Below, piece after piece: positions 24,638 through 33,066 of a stretch of 64,000 nt of DNA (position 1 is the stretch's first letter; each line of letters opens with the position of its first letter). The notes beneath the pieces are model-generated. The model was not told the DNA's origin. It saw only the letters and a program-made list of their open reading frames with translations, and did not search any database. Made by a program: the position numbers and the translations under genes. Origin of the DNA: JADGQM01 sp964441945. Lineage in GTDB: Bacteria; Desulfobacterota; Syntrophobacteria; Syntrophobacterales; Syntrophobacteraceae. The DNA is taken from positions 62,001 through 126,000 of the forward strand of contig CAYTWB010000001.1 in the NCBI GenBank assembly GCA_964441945.1, in the 5' to 3' direction.

Positions 24638-26434
24638 TTATGCAGGCAGGGCATCCGGAAGACCACTGCCGGCCTGCTCTTCACTGCTGATCGCCGACCT
24701 TCCCTCTCCTTCCGACACCATCTGCGAAAGGGTTTTCCCAGGGGGAACAATCGGGTAAACACCCTCCTCAGGATCAACGACAAAATCCATCAGGACCGGT
24801 TTCTTGACGGCGAAGGCTTCGCGAATGACCGCCTCGACCTCTTCGGGCTTTGTTGCTCTCAATCCGACCGCTCCATGAGCTTCGGCGAGTTTCACAAAAT
24901 CCGGAGAGCGATTACCGTCGAGGCATGTGCCGGAATAGTTGCGAGCATAAAAGAGCTCCTGCCACTGGCGCACCATGCCCAGGTACTGATTCCTCAGAAT
25001 GGCCACCTTAACCGGAAGCCCGTTGCAGACCGCTGTGCTGAGCTCCTGCATGTTCATCTGAATGCTGCCGTCCCCGGCAATGTCCACGACCAGTCGGTCG
25101 GGAAAGGCGGCCTGAGCACCAATAGCCGCCGGGAGGCCGTAGCCCATCGTGCCGAGCCCGCCTGAAGTCAGGAAGGTTCGTGGGTGAGTGAAATGAAAAA
25201 ACTGCGCAGCCCACATCTGGTGCTGCCCTACCTCGGTGGTGATGATTGCATCGCCGCCACAGACTTCGAATATCTTCTCTATCACGAACTGAGGCTTGAT
25301 CGTATCCTTCCCTTGATCGTAACTCAAGGGATGCTCTTGTTCCCATTTTTGAATCCGATTCAGCCAGGGGGAACGAGCCTCGGCCACTCCTTTAACGGGA
25401 TCGCTCTCAGCCAGCTGGATAAGCTTCTGAAGAGCGTCCCTGCAGTCACCAACAATCCGAGTGTCCACCGGGACCGTCTTGCCCATACTGGTCGGGTCGA
25501 TGTCAATCTGGATCTTCGTGGCGCAGGGTGCAAACCCGGCCACTTTGCCTGTCACGCGATCATCGAAACGCGCTCCTACGGCAATCAGCAAATCAGAATG
25601 GGTAACCGCCATATTCGCTCGATAGGTCCCGTGCATTCCCAGCATTCCGAGCCACAACGGATGGGGTTGCTTTGAGCCGCCGGGGCCTGGAACGACGGCA
25701 GGAAAACTGCCGAGACCCATGAGCGTGTTGGTGACCGGGATTTGCATCAGCTCGGCAAATCGCCGGAGCTCCTCCGAGGCGCGAGAGAGAATGGCACCGC
25801 CACCGGCATAGATCACGGGTCGCTTCGACTGCTTGATGGAGTCATAGGCCTTCTTGACCTGCCGCATGTTGACATCGTAGGTCGGTCGATATCCGGGCAA
25901 GACCGGTTCGCCGCTTGGGTATCGAAACTCCGTCTCAGACTGAATCATGTCTTTGGGCAAATCGACCACCACCGGGCCTGGTCGACCTTTGCGAGCCAGG
26001 TAGAAGGCTTCTTTGATCGTCAGGGCCAGATCGTTCACATTTTTCACCAGATAACTGTGTTTGGTGCAGGGCCTGGTAATGCCGATGATATCCACTTCCT
26101 GGAAGGCATCGTCTCCGATCATGGCCGTGGGAACCTGTCCGGTGAAAACCACGATGGGGATCGAATCCATATTGGCTGTGGCGACCCCGGTTACGGTGTT
26201 GGTCGCACCCGGGCCGGAGGTCACCAGGCAGACGCCCACGCGGCCGGTGGCCCGGGCATATCCGTCCGCCATGTGGGCCGCTCCCTGTTCATGGCGCACC
26301 AGGATGTGCCTGATGCCGGCCTTGGGCAATTCGTGGTAGATATCGAGGACCGAACCTCCCGGAAAGCCGAATATGACCTCCACATGCTCCTTCTTGAGGC
26401 ATTCGAAGAAGATTTGCGCGCCTTTCAATCGCAT
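24638..26434 (-). CDS. ilvB: Acetolactate synthase large (catalytic) subunit
   Basis: The ThDP- and FAD-dependent enzyme condenses pyruvate with pyruvate or 2-oxobutyrate. I chose ATG 26434 (MRLKGAQIFFE), with GGAGG 9 nt upstream; the open frame extends 41 codons further but those residues do not resemble the family. Motifs: FGFPGGSVLDIY, the catalytic Glu in VRHEQGAAHMADGYAR, and the ThDP motif GDGSIQMNMQELSTAVCNGLPV. Final length is 598 residues. It heads the minus-strand ilvBNC-psd-pssA-leuCDB-asd-rsmD-coaD array. No attenuator-like leader peptide was found in the upstream 200 bp. Confidence 0.97.
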   Translation of the reverse strand: MRLKGAQIFFECLKKEHVEVIFGFPGGSVLDIYHELPKAGIRHILVRHEQGAAHMADGYARATGRVGVCLVTSGPGATNTVTGVATANMDSIPIVVFTGQVPTAMIGDDAFQEVDIIGITRPCTKHSYLVKNVNDLALTIKEAFYLARKGRPGPVVVDLPKDMIQSETEFRYPSGEPVLPGYRPTYDVNMRQVKKAYDSIKQSKRPVIYAGGGAILSRASEELRRFAELMQIPVTNTLMGLGSFPAVVPGPGGSKQPHPLWLGMLGMHGTYRANMAVTHSDLLIAVGARFDDRVTGKVAGFAPCATKIQIDIDPTSMGKTVPVDTRIVGDCRDALQKLIQLAESDPVKGVAEARSPWLNRIQKWEQEHPLSYDQGKDTIKPQFVIEKIFEVCGGDAIITTEVGQHQMWAAQFFHFTHPRTFLTSGGLGTMGYGLPAAIGAQAAFPDRLVVDIAGDGSIQMNMQELSTAVCNGLPVKVAILRNQYLGMVRQWQELFYARNYSGTCLDGNRSPDFVKLAEAHGAVGLRATKPEEVEAVIREAFAVKKPVLMDFVVDPEEGVYPIVPPGKTLSQMVSEGEGRSAISSEEQAGSGLPDALPA

Positions 26435-26656
26435 ACAACAATTCCTCCAGACCACTCTAAAGCGTGGTATTCGTGGTATCCTGATTATGGAATCGACATG
26501 CAATCTTGCTACATAACCCAAATAAGACCTTTTCTGCCACAAAAAAAACCCGAACAAGTGTGATTTAGCTCCCGTCGGCAGGGTGTGACCGGGCTTTCAA
26601 GACAAGTTGGGTAAGGGAAGCAGAAAAAGTCCGGGGCATCTCCCACAAAGATCGCA

Positions 26657-28129
26657 TTAGCTGTTGCCTGGACCAACAATCGCTGCGGCCTGGTCGCGTC
26701 TATTCAGCCAATACAATCCGGACGCCGTCAGCAAGATGAGCACTGCGAGACCGCCTCCCAGCCAAAACACGCCGGCCCCATCCACCCATGCGCCGTAGAT
26801 GAGCCCCGAGACGGTGCTGAACAGGGCCACCCATCCCACATAGGTCCAGGCCTTCTTTTTCCCGATAATCGTCGCGGTAACGAGGATGCTCTGAAGACTG
26901 AGCTCCGGGTCCGCCATGAGATAAGCGATCAGGGGGCCGCGATGCATTCCCAGGGACAGAAACATCTTGGCAATCGGGACCTCCACCAGCGTGGGGAAAT
27001 ACATGAAGACACCAAAAACCACACCGGCCAGGTTGCCGACTATCGTGTTGTCTCCAGCGATCGCCTGGACCCATTCAGGGCGGATGAAGCGGCGAATCAT
27101 GCCAACCGCAAAAACACCCACAACAAGCAATGGGAAGATCTGCCTCACGAACCGCCATGCTTCCCAAAGCCATTGCTGGATCTCATACTCGCTAAAATAC
27201 CTCGAGGCCAGACCCAGGAGGCAAAGCATGGCCAGAATGACGCCAAACATCCTTCCGGTGAGATAGACTGTCAGCCCCTGCGCACCCGGCTCCATCCTTG
27301 CGGCGGCAACGATGAGTGTGACGGCGATCAGTACAAGAGAAACCCACGTCCATCGGTTGTAGCCGTTGAGCAGGTTGCCGAGTCCTCGCCAGGCGGAGAT
27401 GCCGATGAGCACGAGCAACGCTATGAGCATGGCTCCCTGAGCCGATACGCCCTCCTCGCCCTTGGACTCATCGAAAGGCACCCAGGCATAAAGCGCCTCC
27501 TGGAAGCGGTCCATACCGTGAATGGGAACGGTGAAGCTCGCGTAGGAGTTGACCAGGATGCCGATTTTAAGGGTCCCGAAGATGAGGAGAGCCACCATGA
27601 GCAGCAACAGGATGATGGTGCTTGCCTTCAGACCGCCCTCCCCGACATAGGCCGCATCCGTTGCTTCCGCATGAGCGATATCTTCCTTCCGGAAGATAAA
27701 GGCCATGATCAGGCCGATTCCAATCCCGAAGACAAGAGAGAGGATGATGCGCGCCAGGGCAAAATCCCCGCCGATAGTGGCTCCGGTGTAAACCAGGGCC
27801 AGGATATTCGCAGCGGGCGCAAAGAAGAGGAAGGTGATCGCCGGTCCCAGTCCGGCCCCTTTGTAATAGATCCCTGCAAAGAGGGGGACGATGGTGCAGG
27901 AGCATACCGCGAGAGTGCTTCCGGCAAGGGCCGAAGCCGGATAGGCCACAATTTTGGGAGCATTGCGTCCGAGCAGCCTGGTGACCGCCTCCTTGGGGAA
28001 CAGTGCTGAAAGGCCTCCGGCGATGAAGAATGCGGGAACCAGGCAAAGCAGCACGTGTGCGGCAAGATAGGAGGCCAGGCTCCCCAATCCGCTTTGAAGA
28101 AGGTAGATGAGATATTCCCCGGCAGTCAT
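26657..28129 (-). CDS. ArsP/YraQ-type permease (PF03773-like)
   Basis: The start is ATG 28129 (MTAGEYLIY), with AAGGGAG 10 nt upstream, giving 490 residues with roughly twelve hydrophobic segments. The first half carries the permease hallmark CSCTIVPLFAGIYYKGAG followed by FFAPAANILAL; the second half has a similar pattern (YFPTLVEVPIAKMFL). Homologues include ArsP (organoarsenical export) and many uncharacterised anaerobe permeases. With an ArsR-type repressor and a CxxC thioredoxin-like protein upstream in the same operon, a role in metalloid or metal export under repression is likely. The true substrate is undetermined. Confidence 0.88.
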   Translation of the reverse strand: MTAGEYLIYLLQSGLGSLASYLAAHVLLCLVPAFFIAGGLSALFPKEAVTRLLGRNAPKIVAYPASALAGSTLAVCSCTIVPLFAGIYYKGAGLGPAITFLFFAPAANILALVYTGATIGGDFALARIILSLVFGIGIGLIMAFIFRKEDIAHAEATDAAYVGEGGLKASTIILLLLMVALLIFGTLKIGILVNSYASFTVPIHGMDRFQEALYAWVPFDESKGEEGVSAQGAMLIALLVLIGISAWRGLGNLLNGYNRWTWVSLVLIAVTLIVAAARMEPGAQGLTVYLTGRMFGVILAMLCLLGLASRYFSEYEIQQWLWEAWRFVRQIFPLLVVGVFAVGMIRRFIRPEWVQAIAGDNTIVGNLAGVVFGVFMYFPTLVEVPIAKMFLSLGMHRGPLIAYLMADPELSLQSILVTATIIGKKKAWTYVGWVALFSTVSGLIYGAWVDGAGVFWLGGGLAVLILLTASGLYWLNRRDQAAAIVGPGNS

Positions 28130-28189
28130 GGAGTCAGCTCCCTTCAATTTTCTTGATCATTGTGCTGGAGTACTACCCGACGCCGCAGT

Positions 28190-28423
28190 CTACTTCCCAA
28201 GCCAGTTTTTGATTTCGGTCTTGCTCGGGACCTTTCCCGAGGACTTGACCTTGCCGTCAACCACGACCGCAGGCGTGGTGAAAACCCCATACCTGGCGAT
28301 CTCCATGATGTCGCTGACATATTCTACCGTGGCATCGGGACCCGCTTCTGCAACGGCTTCCTTGACCAGCTTCTCCGTTTCGTGACACTTCTTGCATCCT
28401 GGACCTAAAACCTGGATTTTCAT
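28190..28423 (-). CDS. Small thioredoxin-like redox-active disulfide protein
   Basis: This 77-residue thioredoxin fold has a CKKC active site (GPGCKKCHE) near the N-terminus and a cis-Pro in TTPAVVVDG. I chose ATG 28423, preceded by AAGGAGA, over the longer frame from 28456. It belongs to the family of 'redox-active disulfide protein 2' genes that often pair with PF03773 permeases. It may reduce the permease or its substrate. It lies between the regulator and the permease. Confidence 0.88.
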   Translation of the reverse strand: MKIQVLGPGCKKCHETEKLVKEAVAEAGPDATVEYVSDIMEIARYGVFTTPAVVVDGKVKSSGKVPSKTEIKNWLGK

Positions 28424-28480
28424 CCTGTCTCCTTCTCTGGGGACCTCGTTGGTCATAGTCTCCGCTTTTCAAACGCCCGA

Positions 28481-28834
28481 TCAGGAGTCTCGCTTTTTAC
28501 AGATCTCTTCCCGGTCAATGGACGGCAAACGCTCCAGCAGGCGCAAAATATCCGGATCGTTCTGAAGCCAATGCCTCAAGTTACCCAGAAGAGTCGCGGC
28601 GTAGGGGTTTGCGTTCCCGTCTGCGAGCTGGTAATTGACCCATAAACCGCTCTTTCGGTAGGTGACCAGTCCAGCGTCATCCAGTATCTTCAGGTGATTT
28701 GAAACCGTGGGCTGAGCCAGTTCGATTGCAGCCTGAATTTCGCAGACACACATGGGCTTTTCTTGAAGCATCTTGACAATCTTGACGCGATTGGGATCTG
28801 AAAGTGCCTTTATCACCTTTATGAAATGTTTCAT
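28481..28834 (-). CDS. ArsR/SmtB-family repressor
   Basis: The winged-helix protein of 117 residues has the metal-sensing motif MCVCEI in the alpha-3 position (ELCVC-like, two Cys binding As(III)/Sb(III) in ArsR). The recognition helix is QPTVSNHLKILDDAGLV. The GGAGGA at 28841-28846 is too close to ATG 28840 but correctly spaced for ATG 28834, which I take as the start. A 9-bp palindrome immediately upstream is its probable operator, implying autoregulation and control of the permease operon. Confidence 0.93.
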   Translation of the reverse strand: MKHFIKVIKALSDPNRVKIVKMLQEKPMCVCEIQAAIELAQPTVSNHLKILDDAGLVTYRKSGLWVNYQLADGNANPYAATLLGNLRHWLQNDPDILRLLERLPSIDREEICKKRDS

Positions 28835-28846
28835 CTGCATTCCTCC

Positions 28847-28872
28847 TATATATCGTTATATGTCGATATATA
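28847..28872 (-). promoter_or_regulatory. Probable ArsR operator (perfect 9-bp inverted repeat)
   Basis: TATATATCG (28847-28855) and CGATATATA (28864-28872) form a perfect inverted repeat with an 8-bp spacer, abutting the Shine-Dalgarno sequence of the repressor gene. Size, AT-richness and position fit an ArsR/SmtB dimer site overlapping the promoter. Confidence 0.75.
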
Positions 28873-29253
28873 CCAATTCAGTTCTGCGGTCAACCCCGTT
28901 TTGTTTCAGGGAATGGCTCTAAGAGACCATCTCAAAATGGCACAAAGGCCGTTGAACGTCATTCCGGCGAAAGCCGGAATCCAGGCTTTCATAAGAGTTC
29001 TGGATCCCGGCCTTCGCCGGGGTGACGAAATAAGTGAGTTCTGAGATAGACTCTAAATGGTCCGGGACAAAAGCTGTCAGGTGCAAGAGAAGGATTCTCT
29101 GTCTTTGAGGCTGTCTAAAAATTGGTCCGCTGCGGGCGCGGATTAACCGCGCCCCTACATCCCGTTGCCGTCCGAAGCGATACAAGGGGCGGGCTTTATG
29201 CCCGCCCGACGGGGCACTGAACAGGCAGCAATAGGCAATTTGCAGACCGCCTC
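28873..29253. other. ~380-bp gap composed mostly of repeats
   Basis: Apart from the arsR upstream region, this gap is filled by the MITE-like copy A and copy 2 of the 160-bp dispersed repeat. No gene is visible. The repeat reaches the stop codon of the cyclase gene. Confidence 0.6.
28917..29060. repeat. MITE-like palindromic element, copy A (short form)
   Basis: The ends ctctaagagaccatctca (28917-28934) and tgagatagactctaaatgg (29042-29060) are imperfect inverted repeats. Inside lie two inverted REP words (tcattccggcgaaagccgg and ccggccttcgccggggtgac). Its two ends match, in inverted orientation, the two ends of the longer copy at 36234-36600. Confidence 0.75.
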
Positions 29254-29255
29254 TC
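29106..29255 (-). repeat. Dispersed ~160-bp repeat, copy 2
   Basis: It matches 1382-1545 in reverse complement, including the palindromic word gggcgggctttatgcccgccc and the GC-rich block gcgcggattaaccgcgcccc. It ends exactly at the 3' end of the cyclase gene. Confidence 0.7.
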
Positions 29256-30093
29256 ATGGCAGAATCGCAAACACCCGGGCCGGGAAACCGGACCCATCCT
29301 TTGGCTTCGGGAAAGCCGCTACGACCAGAGCCCCCGCCTCCGGCACTTCGCGTAAGTTTGTCAGAAGCTCAATCTGGTAGTGGTTTTGCTTCAGTATATA
29401 GGCCTCCAGGGAATAGTCATTTCTCGAAGTGGCCATTCCAGGATCCGTATCGGTTGTCTCATGGCCGGAAGCGGTAATCCGGCGATCCTCGTACAGGTAT
29501 TGCAACACAGCCAGACTCCACCCGGGGTAATGGGCAATCCCTTCGGCATCCTTGTTCTGCATGGCTTCCCTGTCGGGCCATCGGCTCGACCAGTCAGTGC
29601 GCATTGCTACAAAAGCTCCCTCCGGGACCGGGCCGTGCCGTTTTTCCCAATCTCTGATGTCTTCCATGGTGATGGTGTAGTCCGGATTCTTCGCCGCCTT
29701 CTCGTGAACATCAACAACAACCAGAGGCATTACCATCTCTTTGACACCGATCTGATCCACAGTGCGCAGGCCTTTTACGAAGTGAGCCGGAGGGTCCACA
29801 TGGGTTCCCCACTGTCCAACGTGAGTGAAAGACTGCGCATAGAAACCACTGCCGATCGTTCCCTCTCCCGGTTCATATCCGTACAGGGTCTCCCGGCTTT
29901 CATCGGGAAAGCCTTTCCAGTGGGGAATCCCCGGGAAAAAGGCATGGGTGAGATCGACGAATTGCTTTGTTTTGATCACCTGCCACGCATCTTCGAGAGT
30001 GGGCCCTGCTGCAGCCTGGCAGCAGGATACTGAAACCAGGATCATCCATGCCATTACCATAGCCTGTCCCAAAGCGATTCCGATACCTTTCAT
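29254..30093 (-). CDS. Secreted metal-dependent cyclase-family hydrolase (kynurenine formamidase-like)
   Basis: The start is ATG 30093, with AAGGAGG 9 nt upstream. It begins a signal peptide (MVMAWMILVSVSCCQAAAG). The cyclase family motif HxGTHxDxPxHF is present as THVGQWGTHVDPPAHF, giving the zinc ligands, and the second acidic/His site is SGHETTDTDPG. Members hydrolyse N-formylkynurenine or cyclic amides/lactones; here secretion argues for another, periplasmic substrate. It is divergent from the aldo/keto reductase gene, sharing a 180-bp upstream region. Confidence 0.85.
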   Translation of the reverse strand: MKGIGIALGQAMVMAWMILVSVSCCQAAAGPTLEDAWQVIKTKQFVDLTHAFFPGIPHWKGFPDESRETLYGYEPGEGTIGSGFYAQSFTHVGQWGTHVDPPAHFVKGLRTVDQIGVKEMVMPLVVVDVHEKAAKNPDYTITMEDIRDWEKRHGPVPEGAFVAMRTDWSSRWPDREAMQNKDAEGIAHYPGWSLAVLQYLYEDRRITASGHETTDTDPGMATSRNDYSLEAYILKQNHYQIELLTNLREVPEAGALVVAAFPKPKDGSGFPARVFAILP

Positions 30094-30274
30094 GGATTGT
30101 TCCTCCTTTTGAAACCGTGAGTTTGTCGGGCTCAAGAAATATCAATTCCCTCAGTGAGGGATTCAAGATATGAATGTTCTCGTTGTCGGAATAGGACGTT
30201 CCGGCTTTGTCTCATTACACCCCTTCTTGACGGGATATACTGCTCTTTTCCCGAATGACACAGGAGGAATTTCC

Positions 30275-31324
30275 ATGCGCTATCGCATACTGGGAAAAAC
30301 AGGTCTTGAGGTTTCCGAGGTTGGTTTTGGCGGGATCCCCATCATTCGCCTCTCCAGGGACGATGCGGTGAGTGTGCTTCGACGGGCTTATGACCGGGGA
30401 ATCACCCTGTACGATACCGCCAACATGTATGTGGACAGCGAGGAAAAGATGGGCCAGGCCTTTGAAGGTTTGCGTCATCAGCTTGTTCTGGCCACAAAGA
30501 CCATAAAGCGCGACCGCCGGGGTGCTGAAGCCGATATTGACCAGAGCCTTCGGTCTCTTCGAACCGACTACATCGACCTCTATCAATTCCATCAGGTATC
30601 CCAGGAAAACGACTTCGAGACCCTTGCAGGACCCAAAGGGGCACTGGAAGGAGTCAACCGGGCCAAGGAGGCAGGCAAGATCAGGCATATCGGCATCACT
30701 TCGCACAGCCTGGACCTGGCCCCGAAGCTCATTCAGAGCGGCTTGTTCAGTACGATTCAATTCCCTTTCAACTTCCTGGAAGATGCGCCGCAGGAGGCAC
30801 TTCACCCGCTGGCCAGGGAGCTGAATCTTGGCATTCTATGTATGAAGCCCTTCGGCGGTGGAGCGTTTGACAACGCTCAGGTATGCTTCAAATTCCTGCG
30901 TCAGTGGCCGGATGTCATTCCTTTACCCGGTTTCGACGCCGTTGATCAGGTGGATGAGGTCGTAGGCATTTATGATTCAGAAAACATCGTCTTCCCGAAT
31001 GATCGGACGGTTATGGAACAGGTCCGGGCAGAGCTGGGACGCCGATTCTGCAGGCGATGCGAATACTGCCAGCCCTGTCCTCAAGGGGTCATGGTCAATG
31101 CGGCCATGATCTATCCCATCATCGTCCACCGGTTGTCTCCCGCCAAGGCGGCGAAATTCTCGGCAAAAGCGATGGAGTCGGTCAGAGACTGTATCGAGTG
31201 CGGGGAGTGCAGCAAGCGTTGTCCTTACGGCCTTCCCATTCCGGAGATGCTTAAAGAGCATCTTCTCATGTATGAGGAGCACCTGGCGGAATTGAAGGAA
31301 GACCCTGCCCTCCCGTCGCCATGA
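30275..31324 (+). CDS. Aldo/keto reductase with C-terminal 4Fe-4S ferredoxin domain
   Basis: The start is ATG 30275 (MRYRILGKTGLEVSEVGFGG), with AGGAGG upstream; the frame from 30170 is not protein-like. Residues 1-270 form an AKR barrel with the catalytic set Asp (YDTANMY), Tyr, Lys (ATKTIKR) and His (YQFHQV). Residues about 280-335 add two Cys clusters, CRRCEYCQPCPQG and CIECGECSKRCPYG, which should hold [4Fe-4S] centres. Such fusions are common in anaerobes and probably exchange electrons with ferredoxin instead of, or along with, NAD(P)H. Substrate is unknown. Confidence 0.92.
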   Translation: MRYRILGKTGLEVSEVGFGGIPIIRLSRDDAVSVLRRAYDRGITLYDTANMYVDSEEKMGQAFEGLRHQLVLATKTIKRDRRGAEADIDQSLRSLRTDYIDLYQFHQVSQENDFETLAGPKGALEGVNRAKEAGKIRHIGITSHSLDLAPKLIQSGLFSTIQFPFNFLEDAPQEALHPLARELNLGILCMKPFGGGAFDNAQVCFKFLRQWPDVIPLPGFDAVDQVDEVVGIYDSENIVFPNDRTVMEQVRAELGRRFCRRCEYCQPCPQGVMVNAAMIYPIIVHRLSPAKAAKFSAKAMESVRDCIECGECSKRCPYGLPIPEMLKEHLLMYEEHLAELKEDPALPSP

Positions 31325-31428
31325 CGGTCTTGCTCCTGTGGGGCAGGCTGAAAGCCCGCCCCACAAGCATTCAGGACCCGAGACTCTTCTTCTGCAAGCG
31401 AATATCACCGGTCCTCTCTCGAACCCTG

Positions 31429-32631
31429 TCAGGCCGCAGCATAGACGGCCGTTGCCGCCTCGACCGCCCCGGGTCGCGCCTTGAAGCCCTCGGCTCTCAG
31501 GACCGTTTCGAGCGCAGAGAGGAACAGGAACACGTTCCTGCGACGGCTGGAATGGCCCATCAGCCCGACGCGCCAGACCTTGCCGGCAAACTGGCCCAGG
31601 CCGCCCCCGATCTCGATGGCAAAATCGCTTAGCAGGGCCTTGCGCACCTTGAGGTCGTTCACACCCTCGGGGATCCGGACGGCGTTCAGCATCGGAAGCC
31701 GCTCGTGCTCAGGCACAAGCATCGAAAGCCCCATCGCTTCGACCCCGGCTACCAGGGCACGGTGATTCAGCCAATGCCTTGCAAAGCGCGCCTCAAGCCC
31801 CTCCTCGGCGATGATTCGCAGTGCCTCGCGGATGCCGTAGATCATATTGACCGGCGCGGTGTGGTGGTACTTGCGCTCGTTGCCCCAGTAATCGCGTATC
31901 ATGCTGAAATCGAGATACCAGCTCACCACGGGATGCCTGCGCTGATCGAGGGCCTTGACAGCCGCCGGGCTGAAAGTGACCGGAGAAAGCCCCGGCGGGC
32001 TGGAGATGCACTTCTGTGTCCCACTGTAGGCCGCATCGACGTTCATGCGGTCGATGGGCACATCGATCCCGGCAAGAGATGTAACGCAGTCCACCAGAAA
32101 AAGCGCCCCGGCCTCGTGAACGATCTTCGATATGTCCTCCAGCGGCGTGCAGGCACCGGTAGAGGTCTCAGCGTGGACCACGGCCACGACCTTGGGGTTG
32201 GAGTCCTTCACCGCACCGGCCACCGCCTCCGGATCAACCGCCCTGCCCCATTCGCCGGCGATCTTGATGAGTCTGCCGCCGATGCGGGTGACAATGTCGC
32301 ACATTCGGGTACCGAAGACACCGTTCACAGCGACCGCCACCTTGTCACCGGGCTCGACGAGGTTGACAAAGCAGGCTTCCATCCCGGCGCTGCCGGTGGC
32401 CGAAACCGGAATGGTCAAAGCGTTTTTCGTCTGGAAGAGATGGCGAAGCAGTTGCTGCGTCTCGTTCATGGTTTCCAGGAAGTAGGGATCGAGGTGCCCG
32501 ATGCACGGTGCGGCCATCGCCAGCAGTACCCGTTCCGGAACATCGCTCGGCCCCGGTCCCATGAGAAGCCGGTCTCCAGGGTCTATGTCTCTAAAATCCT
32601 TCGGATCGATTTTCGATGCATCAGCACTCAT
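31429..32631 (-). CDS. Class V aminotransferase (alanine-glyoxylate / serine-pyruvate type)
   Basis: The 400-residue PLP enzyme matches the AGAT/SPT group: LMGPGPSDVPERVL at the start, VSATGSAGMEACFVNLVEPGD, HAETSTGACTPLEDI, VDCVTSLAGIDVPID and the Lys Schiff base in SGTQKCISSPPGLSP. It should interconvert glyoxylate or hydroxypyruvate with Gly, Ala or Ser. ATG 32631 has GGAGG 11 nt upstream. It converges on the aldo/keto reductase gene and stands alone otherwise. Confidence 0.93.
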   Translation of the reverse strand: MSADASKIDPKDFRDIDPGDRLLMGPGPSDVPERVLLAMAAPCIGHLDPYFLETMNETQQLLRHLFQTKNALTIPVSATGSAGMEACFVNLVEPGDKVAVAVNGVFGTRMCDIVTRIGGRLIKIAGEWGRAVDPEAVAGAVKDSNPKVVAVVHAETSTGACTPLEDISKIVHEAGALFLVDCVTSLAGIDVPIDRMNVDAAYSGTQKCISSPPGLSPVTFSPAAVKALDQRRHPVVSWYLDFSMIRDYWGNERKYHHTAPVNMIYGIREALRIIAEEGLEARFARHWLNHRALVAGVEAMGLSMLVPEHERLPMLNAVRIPEGVNDLKVRKALLSDFAIEIGGGLGQFAGKVWRVGLMGHSSRRRNVFLFLSALETVLRAEGFKARPGAVEAATAVYAAA

Positions 32632-33066
32632 CGATGAATTTTCCTCCTTCGAATCACCATGTTGACTTTGCAGCTCCGGCAGGCCCTGAGCCGGGAGCCC
32701 ATTCAGCCTATTCAAGACACCCTACCGTGTCAACAAGAGCTTTCTCCTCACAGGAGGCAGGCAATGGATCCGGTCCGGCTCCCGGGTAGGTGTCACTCCG
32801 CCCGCAGTCATGCAACCGAGGCTTTCAACAAGAGGATCAGGATGACCAAGGGCTCGTGATATAAGACATCCGCGTATCCATTGCGATTCCACGAATAATC
32901 CCTGTACAGAGCATGAGGGAGAGTAGATAATGATACTTGTGTCTTTGCGGGTTTTGGACCATTTCGTTGTGGCTCTCCGATGCATCTTGATCGGGTGGGA
33001 ATAACAACCGGATCGCCGGGTAAACGGAATCTTCCCGCGGATCCAACAGGGCTGAGGCGCCAGCAC
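32632..33066. other. ~435-bp intergenic region, nothing recognised
   Basis: Open frames here are short and lack ribosome binding sites. The frame of the following gene extends left to ATG 32980, but those 29 residues look non-coding. No repeat or RNA gene was found. Confidence 0.45.

Noticed and set aside
26435..26640. Leader peptide or T-box attenuator upstream of ilvB
   Set aside because: No short ORF rich in Leu/Val/Ile codons and no terminator/antiterminator pair were found.
26942..28009. 355-codon plus-strand open frame
   Set aside because: Antisense to the PF03773-type permease, with a polar, low-complexity translation typical of membrane-gene shadows.
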